Shown: in pieces, positions 42,503 to 54,729 of the stretch | Numbering within the stretch: the stretch's first letter is position 1 | How the letters are laid out: each line of letters opens with the position of its first letter | DNA from: Krasilnikovozyma curviuscula | Lineage: Eukaryota > Basidiomycota > Tremellomycetes > Cystofilobasidiales > Mrakiaceae | Assembly: GCA_014825775.1 (NCBI GenBank) | Contig: MVAQ01000018.1 | Span: 117,336 to 181,335 of the forward strand | Length of the DNA: 64,000 nucleotides | Direction of reading: 5' to 3' | Translations under genes and position numbers: made by a program | The notes under the pieces: model-generated | The model's database searches: none | Told to the model about the DNA's origin: nothing | What the model saw: the letters and a program-made list of their open reading frames with translations, nothing else

Positions 42503-43514
42503 CAAACTTTTTGCTTCTTTCACTTGTCTGGATAAGTTTTTCAGAACTGCTGGTGCAAGTGAGAGGGTCATCATCTGAGGAATAGTGTAGCCTATTTTTT
42601 TGTTTCCTCACTGCTCTTCCAGTCGTCCCTGCACCTTTCCTTCGCACCACAACAACCTACGCCTGTATCTCAGGCGCGTGTAGGAGGTGCGACTTTTAGA
42701 ACGCGGGGGTGTTACGGTATCCTGATGTCGCCAGGTTTCTAAGGTAAGATAATAATAATTTGGGACTGGTCTGGGTTTCGGGCAGGGCAGGTGCATCATT
42801 GGCTGGGAACGCCGATGGCGCCTCTGAGGTTCTCTGTTCCCAGCGTCATCTCCCACCAGTCCTTTCCACTATATCCTTCTCAAAGGCTGGTGCTGGCGCT
42901 CTAGCATGCGAGCTTGTCACTATCTCATACCTTTTCAACAGTTTAGTTTCAACCCGATTGGAGTACAGGATGGCAAGTGAGTCTCTTTGAGTTATTTGTT
43001 TACTTTTGAGCCAGGACAGTCCTAACATCTGTTTCGTTACCAACCTTAAGCACAACCCATAGTATATTTAGAATGCTTAATTTTGACAATAGATATATTT
43101 TTGTATCTCATTGAGGAAGGTATGACCTTGATGAAACATCACACTCCTTGGATCTGTCCCCCAATCGTCCCATCGCTGGGTGACCATATTGAAGTACCCT
43201 CGTAAGAGAATGAACCCATATGAATCGCCAACAACTATCTGGGCCCGCTTGTAGCGTAGTACAAGATGGCTTTCGCTTTGCGCTCTTCGTTATGGATCCT
43301 TAACCGTTACTTTTCGTGTGTGTGTGTTCTCTGCTCATAGCGAGATTACATTCAGACATGTCCTGCGGTCCATAGTCCAGCCATCGCAACATTGGTTTCT
43401 TTCACGTCAGTGGCAATTGGGAAGCAGGCACGTCCCCCTCGCAATCGCCAGCGTGAAGAAGCTTTCCCTTGCCCATCACCGTCCAAATTTCACTTCCTTT
43501 CCTGAACATCAGCC
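42503..43514. other. Intergenic region between tRNA and tropomyosin
   Basis: About 1 kb, holding the tRNA terminator and the upstream sequence of the tropomyosin gene. Open frames on both strands are short and have no domain. A pyrimidine-rich stretch with a short GT run lies near 43.3 kb. Confidence 0.5.
42508..42512 (+). terminator. RNA polymerase III terminator of the tRNA
   Basis: A run of five T begins six bases after the discriminator base, the usual Pol III stop. Confidence 0.85.
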
Positions 43515-44790
43515 ATGGTGAGTACTGTAGTCTCATCTGGGATGTTACCCAGATGCAGCTTGATTTATTTCTTCTCGTCGGACGTCGTCTCGCTAAGGAG
43601 CTGGCTAACGAAGTCGTGTCATTCCCATTCCCGACTTTTCCATTTCTTACTGAACGCTTTTCCAAATCGATCCCTTCCACTCTTTCTGGACCGTGTAGGA
43701 GAAAATCAGAGAGGTCAGTACACGAGTTTGGGTACTTTTTGGAGACAATTTTGAAGAGGTCAAACTGACATTTTGCCGTTGCCCTTTCATACCATCTTCT
43801 CTCCTTCGTTCACTTGATATACCACGCTGCTCCTCTTCCCATTGTATTTCTGCTGGGTACATGTGCGGTGGTCTCTTTCGCTGGACTCTGGGGTGGATCT
43901 CCTTAATTTGGCTACTCGTCCTGAAAACAGAAACTCGCCTCCCTCAGAACCGAGGCTGATGCTGCCATTCTTCGTGCTGAGGAGGCCGAATCGAAAAACA
44001 AGAAGTACGAACAGGAGATTCTCACCAAGGACCAAGAAATTAGCTCGTTGAACCACAAACTCTCCCTTCTGGAAACTGAGTTGGAGAAAGTCGAAGGCAA
44101 GCTCGCCGAGCACAAGGCAGGAGCTGCTGAGGGCGAGACCCACAAGGGCGCCAACGAAACATTGAACAGAAAAGTTCAGCTCTTGGAGGAGGAGTTGGAT
44201 ACTGCTGAAAAGAATCTCAAGGAGACCGTTGAGAAGTAAGTCATTCCACGTTTGCTTCCCTGAGTACCCATTCACAAACAGACGCGACAAATCAAACTGA
44301 CTGGCCTGAAAAATACAGGTTGCGTCAAGTCGATGTCAAAGCAGAACATTTCGAGCGTCAAATTCAAAGTGCTGAACAAGAAAGGGACCAATGGGAGAAG
44401 AAGTACGAGGTTCGTAGTATTCATCCATATGTTCTTGGTTTTGCCATCGCTTATCTCTTTTTTCTGCCTTCTTTCGGCCACAACAGGAGGCTATGGCCAA
44501 GTATGCCGAATCCAAGAAGGAGCTGGACGAGGTTGTTTCACAGATGGAGGTAAGCAGACCATATTTACTTCAGTTCGTCTTCCCTCCTGACGTTTGTTTC
44601 CTTGAAAGTCTCTTTGAATTTCCAATCCGGTCGATTCATCTCCCCTTTATTCACCTTCTTCTTCTCTGGATGGGCCACGATATTTACTTCTTCTGTTGAT
44701 TGCTTGCCTGTTGGCCGGCTGTATGACATGATGAATTACACGCGTTTGTTGAAGAGACAGCTCACAGCAGAGCAAGAAGAGACATCATAA
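43515..44790 (+). CDS. Tropomyosin
   Basis: This coiled-coil protein polymerises along formin-nucleated actin cables and the contractile ring. The ATG at 43515-43517 is the whole coding part of exon 1. Exon 2 is a 15-nt microexon (43699-43713) coding EKIRE. Exon 3, from 43931, continues KLASLRTEADAAIL and the heptad-rich LNHKLSLLETELEKVEGKL to QLLEEELDTAEKNLKETVEK. The next exon has the hallmark LRQVDVKAEHFERQ, then EQERDQWEKKYE, and the last clear exon EAMAKYAESKKELDEVVSQM. About 160 residues result, typical of fungal tropomyosin. The final exon I chose (LTAEQEETS, stop at 44788-44790) follows a long 3' intron. Fungal homologues often end in MEGL or similar, so the C-terminus is the least certain part. 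Confidence 0.92.
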
Positions 44791-45015
44791 CCAATCATTA
44801 AAACGTTGTAATGAGCTAGCTACCGTTAAATAGAGAGAAAGGCACCATAATCGACAAAAAGTCGCAAAAGATGGAGATCGCGTATCTACAGGTGAAGTGC
44901 GTAAGGTTGTGGGAAAGAGAAGTGAACGATGCGAAGATGACAGTAATTGCAATGCTATAGATAGACAAGAGTTTTGAAAAGGAACTTAATCGACGAAGAA
45001 ACTGTAGAGGGTGGA

Positions 45016-48000
45016 TCAAAATCGTTCTCTCTGGATCTGAGCTTCGGTGGCAGGTTCAGCCATGATAGATCCAAGGAAGTTATCGATCCGATGACCAACT
45101 GACAAGCGAGAAGATGAGGATTGTGAAGGAGTAGTTGACATCACAGAATTGAACCGTTGCTGTCGGAAGGGAGCAGCGCCTGATTTGAGGTTTAGCGGGA
45201 GATGTCCGGCGAGAGGGTGGGTGGTAGATGACGAGGATTGCTGGTAACCGAACGATGGCGCTGTTGGTGAGTAATGAGAGTTGGAAAATGATAGAGCGTT
45301 GGGAGACTCGAGTGGTCCACCATCAAACTGTATATGAGCTTGATCAACACCTGCACCTGGTTCGATATGATATGTTAATCGAGAGCATTTTAGAACGATG
45401 ACAAGGCTACTCACTCAACTGTTCAATGAGATCTGCTACTTGACGAGAGCTCGAATAGTAAACCTTTGTCTGGGGACGAGCGGGTCTGCTCGGTCTCGTG
45501 CCCAGATTTGAGTCTACGGAACCACCGCGCTTGTGACCACCTTTCCAGCGCACCTGCACAGGCTCATCGATGGATGAAGAGGGACCGATGGAATCAACAA
45601 TAGATTGGACATCGTCGTCAATGTCCTCAACATCCCTCAAACCGTGGACAACACTATAGACCATTTCTCCTGAGCTCATTTCAAGGATTTGAAGCGCCGT
45701 TTGAGAAGTGCTGTTGGGGACACCACTTGATCGACGGAAAGAAGAGTGTGATGAGGACGTATTGAGAGTCTCAAATGCATCATCTCTATTGTAGAGATCG
45801 AAGCTAGAAGAAAGGAGATCGAAAACCCTCGTTTGATACTGAAACAAGACTAGAATTTTTGCAGAGACGATGTGACTCACAGAGATCCGTTGGTTGACTC
45901 ATGGCCACCTTTGACTTTGTACATAAAAGATCTCTCACTTGGAGACCTTGGCGGGCGCCCAGAGCTCATCGATGCTCGAGGGAGCGGTGCAAGTCGGTCT
46001 TCGTTGATCGAACCTCCACCAGAAGCAAAGCTACCCCGAAAGACAGCAGGTCCAGATGGTTCTGATTGTGGAAGAATAATGGTACGGCGTAGGATACTGG
46101 GTTTTCTTTGTGATTGGCGAGGACTTGAAGGTTGAGATCCTGGCTGGGGTTGTGAAAGAGCTGCTGATACAGCTGACGAGCGCGGGTCGTACTGGTCGCT
46201 GACATACGAGTTCCTCATTGATACAGACCTTGACAAAGCAGGAGAAGAAATATCAACCGTATGGTTGCGAGACATGGAAGGAACTTCTGATCTGACACTT
46301 CTTAGCGAGCCAGAGCGTGTGAGTAACTTGTTGACTTTGTCTGGATCCAGTCCAAGGTTGCGTGCTGCATCGAATAGTTGATTGATCGACTCTCTGTCCG
46401 CTGCAGTAGAAGCAGACGGTATCGAAGATCGTTGGGTATCTTCGTTAAAAGCTCTAATGGTTCCAGGTGTACCAGGGGTTCGGGGAGGATGGTTTGGAGA
46501 GAACTGTTCTGTTTCTCTATCTCCCCAGGTGGGACTGTGATCATCAGCAATGTCAGGCGTCAGGTTATGGAATTGTGCAAAGCTAGGGTATGGAGGTGAC
46601 TGGGGCATTGGGGGTGAGATTGGGCGTTCTCGAACTGGCGTTGAGGCTAAGACGATGTCAGACTTGTTTTTGCGAAGTCGAGATATGATGCTTTTTCGAG
46701 GTTTGACTGGGTTTGAAGCTGGTTGAGGTTGGAATTCAGATGAAAAGGTGGGAGAAGAGAAGTTTGGAGGGTAGTTGGCAGGGAGTGGTTCGCTACGGGA
46801 GAAGACCATCTCTTGGGGGCTGAATGAATAATTCACATTCTCCTGAGAAGCGAACCGAGAATTATTGGCTGTAGTACCGTTGCTTGATGATGGTAAAGGA
46901 GCAGTATAGGGAGGAGATCTCGCAGCTTCACCTGCGTCCAGCTCAGTTGCTTTGGATTTGAACCCCCCTGTGAGTTTCTTAAGCCGAGAGCCCATCTTGA
47001 AACTAGCGGAGCCCGAGTGCTTGACCTGAGAAGTTGTCGACGGAGAAGGTGAGAGACTTGTAGTCGGCACATTGGCGGTTGTCGAGATGAGTTTAGGACT
47101 AGATATTCCCGGTGTACTCTTTGATCTGCTCTTTCCTCGTTTGTGAGAAAGATTCAACGGAGGAGGAGGCGTTGAATCTATGAAATGAGACGAGCAGTTT
47201 TTCAATACTCAAAACAGAGACCAAAATGACCAAAATGATATAAACTCACTCTGCAGTGCCAACGTAGCAGCGGCGATCTTCGCTTCGAAGTTCTTAACAA
47301 AGTGGGGGTCGTCCTGAAGTAGAGCAGACTTGGGAGTCTTCGGAGTTCTCATCAAGATCTCTTCAGAAACATTCTGTGACCTCGGACTACCACGGTCAAG
47401 TGTCCTTTGTTCTGCAGGAGGAGGAGCGGTAGCAACCGGAGAACCTTGATCCCACCTCCCAAACTTCTGCTGCCCTCGCTGACCAAAAACGTCTTGAGAA
47501 GCCTCTTCCTCTCGACTAAAGTCACCAAATTCAACACCTTGGTGATGTGTTTCCTCATTTGCTTCAAGATCAGAGCCAAAGAGTGCTTCAGCTAGCGCTC
47601 GTTTTCGGATCAACGCCTCCTCTGATTCTTCTTCAACTGGTAGACCGTTTGACTCAGATATCGGCGAGTTTCTATTGTCATCAAGGATCTCGGGGAGTTG
47701 TTGCTTTGATAAATCAGATTCCTGGAGAGGAGAATACGTCAAAGGAGTAAAAGCGGATAGTGGAGTTGTAGCTTCGGCTGAGTTGAACATTCGTGGATCG
47801 ATGCCATCTTCATTGAGGGATGGAAGCTTCTTTGATGCGATAGACGCGGCTTTGGACGTTCCTGGCGATGAATATTGTCGAGGTGAGAGATTGATTGAAA
47901 CATTGTCCGCAAAGCGAGGTGATCTCAAGGGCATTTCTGCGACCTCATCTTCCTGCTGTTCCTCGGCCCCCGATGCCCTCGTCTCAGAATATATCGTGAC

Positions 48001-50650
48001 TGATGGCATCAGTGACTGAATCAACTCCCGTTGGATATGAGCCAGGGCAGTCTTGTCTAGTCCCACCAATGACATCAGGTGGTTCTCGACATCTGTCGCC
48101 GATGTGTGCTGATGTTGATGAACTTCAAATACGTCACTACCATCGTCTCGTTCTGATCCCGCATCCTCCGATAATTCTTGATGGTGAAAATTGAATGCAG
48201 CGGCAGCCTTTGGGTCCAAGAATGTACTCAAGGTCCGGTCTTCTTCCCAAGTGGGATTGAGCGCCCCATGGAAGCTTGAGACATCAGAGTCGAGTGATGC
48301 AGTCGAACGTCGCCGCTGTTGCTGGTGGTGCTGGTGATGAAGTTGCAGAAGGGAAGGATGATAGTGGTTATGAAGCTTCATCCTATAAGGCGTAGCCACA
48401 CTGGAACTGATTGATGCACGAGAATCATTTACAGAAGACAGCGTGCCGTTCGACATCCAATTATAATCTGCTGCGCCAGCACCATGTCCTTGAGTATTGG
48501 CCATACTCGATAGCGAGGGCCCTCTGAGAGGTAGTTCGTTGATATCATCAGCTGGAGGTAGCTGATCGTTGTATTCATCTTCCAACTTTTCCTCTTCGTC
48601 AAACCCTGCTTCCGGTATGTACTGGAAAGATTCTGTGATAATCTCACTGTCATAACCTCCTATCGGTGTACCATAGTCAGAAGTGAGGGTAAGAGCGCTG
48701 GATTCTGGTTGGACCTCTGAGGGATCAAAGCTGTCTAGACTGGAAGGGCTAGGTTGTACGATTCGATGGTGCTGCGGCGGGTCATTGATAGACAAACTAG
48801 TGTTGCCGTAGAGGGACTTCAACGGTGGATTATTGACACGAGGTAGGTGTTGGTCGTTGAGCTGCTTGATGGTTGTCGCCGCGGAAAGTGGTCCAGTCGG
48901 TGAGGGAAGAATTTCAGATTGGATATCTGAGAAGCGATGGGAAGAAGTGAATGATGGCAGTCGATGATCTGTATTGATGTGAGTTGTAGTAAATGTATCG
49001 ACCACTTCATCTTCAACTTCTTGTACCTCTAGCGCAGGGCTGACTTGAACTTGCGTCGGTGAAGCGAGAAAAGCAGCTCGAGATGAGTCGGAGGCCGCAT
49101 CTCGGGCAGAAGATGTTGTGTTGAAACCAAGGGAAGAAGTAGTTCGTGGTGTAATGGGTCGATGCATACCAGGTCTGAGACAAAGAGGCAGATTTCAGTT
49201 ATCTCAAACGGAACAGGGAAACAAATATGACGAGACACTCACGTATAACCACTGACACGGTCTTCCTTATTCGATAGTGACCCACTTCGAGTGTGCAGTG
49301 CTGGTTTGGGACTCTCGTTTTCTTTTCCCACATCTTGGGAGGCTGCAGAAGATGCAACAGAATCACGATTTGACACGGCGGAAAAGGTCGAAGGTAACGG
49401 ATGTAGAATGCCGCCTTCTGTCAAGTGACTGGTTAATAATGGCTTAGGCTGAGGATATAATGATTCTTCTCCTTCTTCGTCTTCTTCATCCAGGGCTGGT
49501 GTCGTTGGGATTGACATAATGTTTTCTTCGATTTGAGATAGCGCTGTGCTGATTCGACGCATCTGCTCGGGAGAGAACGAGTCGAGTAACGACTTCCGCT
49601 TTGATGGTTTCAGTGTTGGTAGGACGAGGCCGCCTTTAGGTGGTGCAGTTGACGTCGGCTGGTGTAAAGGTATGTTGTGATAGTTGTCAGACTGCGTCTC
49701 TTTAGCATCTGATGGAGAAACAACCTCGATGACACGCTCCTCTTCCGGATGAGATGAGAGGCCAAGTGTTGGGGAAATGGATAATACGGTGTGTTGAGGG
49801 TCATTTTCATCCCCGAAGTTCTGACTTCCTGCTGCGCTAACTTGGGATTCTGGCGTATGATCACTCCCCGCCGCCGTCGAAGCCAAGCTCCTCCCACTCG
49901 TACTCCTTGACGCTTTCCGAAAATAATGCAAGTCTCTACCACCTCCTCCACCACCAAAGAAACTTCGACCCGACGAGGCCGACAATGGTGCGACGTTGTG
50001 GCTGGTGTTACTATTGCTGCTGACGTCGGATGGTTCTCTCGAGAGCTGGACAACATTGTGATGAGAACCAGTACTCGATGACGAGCTATTCCATTCTGAA
50101 TTTGCTGCGCTTAAAGGAGGTGGGGGTAGGAAACGAGGTGTGACAACCCGCTCTCGCGCCTCGTTTCGCAACAGTTGAATCTCCTGCAAGACAAGAGCCT
50201 CCTCGTCCTCTGTGATGAAGTTCTGACCACCACGAGCTCGTTGTTCGGCTAGCTTCTCCTTCACAACATCCTGTGTCTCTTCTCGAGCTAAGAAGCTGAA
50301 CCTTCGGCCAAGACTAAGCATGTTCGAAAGAATGAGACAGAAAAACGAGGGTTCAGCAACCTCGTCGATCATTTTTTTCTGCATAAATGCAGCAAAGCAG
50401 AGTTTGAGAGATGTACTCAGGTAATATCACTGAGCTCCTGAAATCTGAGAAGCCAGTAGATAGCAGGAGGTCGAGGGAAGGGGGTGTAGCTGATGATTTG
50501 GAAGGCGGTGGGAGCGCATCCGACTGGGAGGTTTTGCTCAAGCTCTTACTGCTAAGAGATTTCTTCCTGTAATGCCATGAAAAAGAATCAGCCCCTCCTA
50601 AACATTCTATCAGTCGCTGGGTTAGTTACTCACCTGAGCCTCTGATACAT
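45016..50650 (-). CDS. Large disordered protein with conserved N- and C-terminal motifs
   Basis: The family is conserved-looking but I cannot name it. The ATG at 50650 (MYQRLRKKSLSSKS) is preceded in frame by TGA and is spliced to the next exon. The first block LLLSTGFSDFRSSVILP is joined by splicing to DLGRRFSFLAREETQDVVKE and an ordered helix EALVLQEIQLLRNEARERV. About 1,400 residues of Ser/Pro/Asn/Gln-rich disorder follow, with acidic patches. A second ordered block is near the end: GEMVYSVVHGLRDVEDIDDD, then VYYSSSRQVADLIEQLS. The C-terminus ends IQRERF. The spliced product is about 1,650 residues. Short ordered blocks at both ends of a disordered spacer suggest a scaffold or signalling adaptor; that is inference only. 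It is divergent from GOT1, with 247 bp between starts. Confidence 0.75.
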
Positions 50651-50897
50651 TCAGGCTAATGAGCAGCGAGACACGCCTGCTGCTGTCTGAAAACCACGCC
50701 AACCCGAGGCCACAACAACGTTGATGAGTTGAATAAAAATTCTGCCCAATCAGAGGAGAATTGGAATGGATTGAATCGATATGACAAAGGAGAGAGACCG
50801 AGGGGGGAACGAAGTGGCGGGTCTGAGTTACCCTCTGCCAGTGCGGGTTGATTCTCACCCTCAACCTTGCCTCTTTGTTTACTTTTTCTCTTGAACC
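50651..50897. promoter_or_regulatory. Bidirectional promoter region, disordered-protein gene / GOT1
   Basis: 247 bp lie between divergent start codons, so control sequences of both genes must be here. Confidence 0.5.
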
Positions 50898-51800
50898 ATG
50901 TGGTGAGTATCCCACCCAGTTTCAGCTCAACTTCTCATTCAGATTGTTGATAACTCCTTGCCCCCATGCAGGTTAACGGACTATCAAAGTGAGTGAAACC
51001 TTCATCCTGCGCATTTGATAGGACGAACTCTTCTGACGAAATGGCTGCTTCGTCTGACAGAAATTGGTGTTGGTCTCACGTCGTTTGGCATGTTCTTCAT
51101 GCTACTGGGAGTCGTCATGCTGTTCGATGGGCCTCTACTCGCTTTAGGAAACGTAGGTTTCCCACCCACTCCACGTCTTACCTTCCTGCCCTTTTCCCTT
51201 AAGGGCCCCTTCCCTCTCCCAAGCGGTGTGCTGACAACTAGCTATACGTATGCCATGCCCAATACAGATCCTCTTCCTGGCAGGCCTGACGTTGATTATT
51301 GGTCCAACAAAGACTTTCCAGTTCTTTGCGAGGCGTCAAAAGATGAGGGGGACATTGTGCTTCCTAGGTGGTATCATCCTGGTTTTCTGTAAAGTATGTT
51401 ATGAGTCTGGTATTAGCTTGCAACTGTAAGTCTCATCAACTTATCTCTCGTCTTGTTCATTTACAGTGGCCATTCGTTGGCGTATGCATCGAAGGATTCG
51501 GTTTCCTGAACTTGTTTGGGTATGAGCAACCCCCTCTTGGTAGCCTTTAACGGCCGCTTAAAGCTAATAATACTTTCTACTACCTTTACTCGTTGTCACA
51601 GAGACTTCTTTCCCGTAATTCTCAACTTCCTGCGTCAACTCCCGGTCATTGGAACTTTCTTGTCACTGCCATACGTCAGAGGAGTAAGTTCTTCACATGT
51701 ACCTTTGATTTTGTCAACTGAGCATCTGTGAAACTTCAACATGTCTCTTTTCACCCAGGCCGTCGATAGGCTAGCTGGAGCCCGTCAAAGCGCTGTATAA
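50898..51800 (+). CDS. GOT1: GOT1, Golgi transport membrane protein
   Basis: This is a small four-pass membrane protein of the Got1/Sft2 type, involved in ER-to-Golgi vesicle fusion. The first exon codes only ATG TG. A 17-nt exon (50972-50988) adds LTDYQ. The third exon starts at 51061 and gives KIGVGLTSFGMFFMLLGVV, then DGPLLALGN. A later exon continues ILFLAGLTLIIGPTKTF and FFARRQKMRG, and the next CFLGGIILVFCKWPFVGVC. The next-to-last exon reads DFFPVILNFLRQLPVIGTF and the last AVDRLAGARQSAV, with the stop at 51798-51800. The 138 or so residues and four hydrophobic segments fit the family. Its very small 5' exons make gene finders likely to mis-start it. Confidence 0.93.
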
Positions 51801-51989
51801 ATTCTGTCCTCGCCATCTCATCCACCACAGTCCATTTGGAATTTCAGCGCGAAGGATAAGTAGGAACCGAAAAAGCAGTATCAAGTAGCTATCGTCAGGG
51901 CTCTCGAGAGACAGAAAGGTTGATATCTAGAATAAAATTCCAAAACATCATCAAATCCGTTGCGCTCGAAAGAACACCTCATCGAACAC

Positions 51990-53525
51990 TCATCCTCTGT
52001 TGATAGTATTCCCTTCACCTTTCCTGTGTTCTTCAGTAAATAATGCCCACTTCTCATCCTGCTGCCTCTTCTCCTCAAATTTCTCGTCTCCCTCAAGCGT
52101 ACCATCCATCTCACTCTCCAACTCCAAAATCTCCTTGGTCGTAAGCGCCTCCTCAGATGCTTTACCACCTCCGGTGATGACTCGACCAGAATCAAACTCA
52201 TTTTGGAGGTATTCGTCAATCGTCATAGTTGGTAAACGATGTCCGGATTGGAAAACTTGAGTGAGGTGCTCAGAGCGAGTTTTAGATGTTAACGAAGAGG
52301 GAAGAATTGTGAATGGTCGTAAGGGCTGTGATAAGAGATGAGAAGCACAAAGGAAGGCAAGATGGTCGTCAGCCAAAGAAGAGGCAACTGGCGCATGAAC
52401 GTGGCATGACTTACTTTGCCAGATTTATCAAGCAGTTCACCCTTTCCATCAGGTCCACCAATACGCACAGTATCCAATCTCCATTCGTTATCTCCGCCAT
52501 CGTCTCCTGTTCTTTGTTTCTCTCTCTCATCATCGACCTCTCTGATCCTTCTATCATCGCCACTTGGTACCATCCTAAGAATCTCCATCTCTTGAGTCAG
52601 ACTCTCTAGTTGGGATATAGCCTCGGAATACATCAACGAGAGTAGTGATAGGGTGTAGAATCGTATTATGCTTAAAGTATCAGAGGACGAGAGGAATGTG
52701 TCACCGGAGGACGCTTCAGAGTCTTCTGATAAGGTGGTGGTAAGAAGGGAGAGGATCAGGCCGTAGTGATTAGTTGGTAAAGGTGTTTTGGGCAACAATT
52801 TGTGTGCGAGATCCTGCGAGGTGCAAACAATGTCAGCAATACTCTCAGGCGCGTAGAGGACAGACGAGTCTGCTTACTTGTATCTGTTTCTTCAGATCTC
52901 TTTCCCATTTAAAGATTCGAATCTTCTCTTCTCGTCGTTTAGCTGGATCTGTTCCTCCTGCTCTATGTAGTGCTTTTTTGTCTGCATCAGAAACTGCTCC
53001 GTATGTGTCGACCAGCTCGATGAAGCTCGTATAGTGTTTCTGAAAGAACACAGCAAGCCAAAATTTCTGTCATTTACGACAAGAACGGAAGGGCACGACA
53101 TGACACGAGTCTTACTTACCTCAGCTTGGCGAACTCTCTCCAACCTCTCGTCCACCCCACTGGTCTTCACCCTGTTCACCACCTCAGCCAAAGTAAACGG
53201 AACGAACATAAAAGCTAATCCTTTGGTAGAGATGTCATCTAAGCTTTCATTTGTCGAAAAGACACCTCGTGCTGACAGAAGCGACTGAGCGAGAATCAAC
53301 GCTGCCAGAGACGATTGGAGAAGGCGCTATTAAGGAACACGTTAGGATGATCACAAGGTACTCAACACGTTCTGAAATGAGGGAAAACAGCTTTACCTGG
53401 GTTGATTCATCCTGGAACGGTAGATCCAGCGAGCAAGACGCCGACTTCAGTGCTTTGGTGAACAGCTGAGAAATTGATAACGACTCAAGTTCATCGTCAT
53501 CTAGATACGTTGATAGAGAGCTCAT
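51990..53525 (-). CDS. TAP42: TAP42/alpha4 (IGBP1) family PP2A regulator
   Basis: This is a regulatory partner of type 2A phosphatases (PP2A, Sit4) downstream of TOR kinase. The ATG at 53525 (MSSLSTYLDDDELES) opens the helical, TPR-like N-terminal domain: LSISQLFTKALKSA, DLPFQDESTQ, KGLAFMFVPFTLAEVVNRV and AEKHYTSFIELVDTYGAV. Helices follow: DPAKRREEKIRIFKWERDLKKQI, then SIIRFYTLSLLSLMYSEA. The C-terminal region is charged and carries PTMTIDEYLQNEFDSGR, the conserved Tap42 motif (TMTIDEYL-type), and an acidic tail (EKRQQDEKWALFTEEHRKG). Several short introns split it. It ends convergently 189 bp from GOT1 and starts 119 bp from the divergent CIA2 gene. Confidence 0.93.
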
Positions 53526-53644
53526 ATCCAACCAATTGGAAATCCTTCAGAAAAATAGGCGGGAATTCGAGGTTGAGGTTGGGAGGGAGGAAAGGAAGAA
53601 ATTCGAAATGCGGCCCCAACTAAATCACTTCAATCGACTCCAAA
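53526..53644. promoter_or_regulatory. Bidirectional promoter region, TAP42 / CIA2
   Basis: 119 bp lie between divergent start codons, one of the tightest spacings in the window. Confidence 0.5.
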
Positions 53645-54480
53645 ATGTCTTCACTAGACAATGCGAACCCAACGATTCACAAGACCTCATCCCAGCCATC
53701 GACGAGGAGGACACCTCAGAGCCACTCGATAACTTCAGTCTGGACACAGGAAACTGCTGCCAACCCCTCGCTCTCGACTCAGAAGATTTTCAGCAACAGT
53801 AGCGGCAGCGATACATCAGACAGTTACACTGAAGATGACGAGGAGGAAGAGATCGATGGAGACGAGATCTATGGTGCGAAGACATGATAGAACTGCTCAT
53901 CCTCTCGCTTGGAATCCTTACTAATACGGATATGTTTCTCCCTTTGCAGACCTTCTTCGATCGATATCCGATCCTGAACACCCTCTCACTCTAGAACAGC
54001 TTGCTGTTGTATCAGCACCTCAATGTTTCGTCTCAAAAAACCATGTTCTGGTGGAGTTCACCCCTACAATTCCACACTGCAGTATGGCGACGCTTATTGG
54101 TGAGTCTGAAGGACGACTATGTGTCATTCACTTCAAACTGTTGACTGATATGTGTTCTTCTCGTCCTCCCGCGTATAGGCCTTTCAATCCGAGTTCGACT
54201 TCTCCGAGCGCTGCCAGAACGATACAAAGTCGATATTCGCCTCAAAGCTGGCTCTCACCAATCCGAACATGCAGGTGAGCATAGGCTTTCTCCTTCAGTA
54301 CCTATCCATGTTGAACTGCTTTGAAATTGCTGACTCACCTTGACGTTCTCCCCTACAGTCAACAAGCAACTGAACGACAAAGAGAGAGTCGCAGCTGCGC
54401 TTGAGAATAATCATCTGTTGGGCGTTGTTGAAGGGTGTCTCTCCACTGCCGGACGAAGAGGTTCCCCTGCTGTTGTTTAA
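53645..54480 (+). CDS. CIA2: CIA2/MIP18 (FAM96) cytosolic Fe-S targeting protein
   Basis: This is a subunit of the CIA targeting complex (Cia1-Cia2-Mms19), which hands [4Fe-4S] clusters to cytosolic and nuclear enzymes such as DNA polymerases and helicases. The ATG at 53645 opens a Ser/Thr-rich then acidic lead ([14 protein letters not shown]). The MIP18 domain follows: [20 protein letters not shown], then [16 protein letters not shown] with the reactive Cys. Two short introns lie on either side of [19 protein letters not shown]. The last exon gives [19 protein letters not shown]. The protein ends [10 protein letters not shown] with the stop at 54478-54480. About 190 residues after splicing, usual for the family with a longer N-terminus. 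Confidence 0.93.
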
Positions 54481-54729
54481 TGGCCTGCCTTATGTTTCGG
54501 TTGGGAGTTATGGGTAGAGAGGCGCAATTGTTCCGTTCGACCATGACGGCGCAACTCCTTCTTTGTAATTTTGCTGTATCTTCCATCATTGTACTTTCTG
54601 ATATAAATGTGTAAAGAACCTCAATTAGCTTCGATGAAAAATGTTGAATCTCATTGGAGAAATATCGCTGCTCAGTCTATTTGTCGTTTACCTTTTGACG
54701 TTCACCCCAGATCCAAAATTCCGAGCACT

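Noticed and set aside
42600..42860. Minus-strand open frames upstream of tropomyosin
   Set aside because: Arg-rich low-complexity composition with no domain; shadow-like.
44551..44760. snoRNA in the long last intron of tropomyosin
   Set aside because: I could not find paired C/D boxes or an H/ACA fold.
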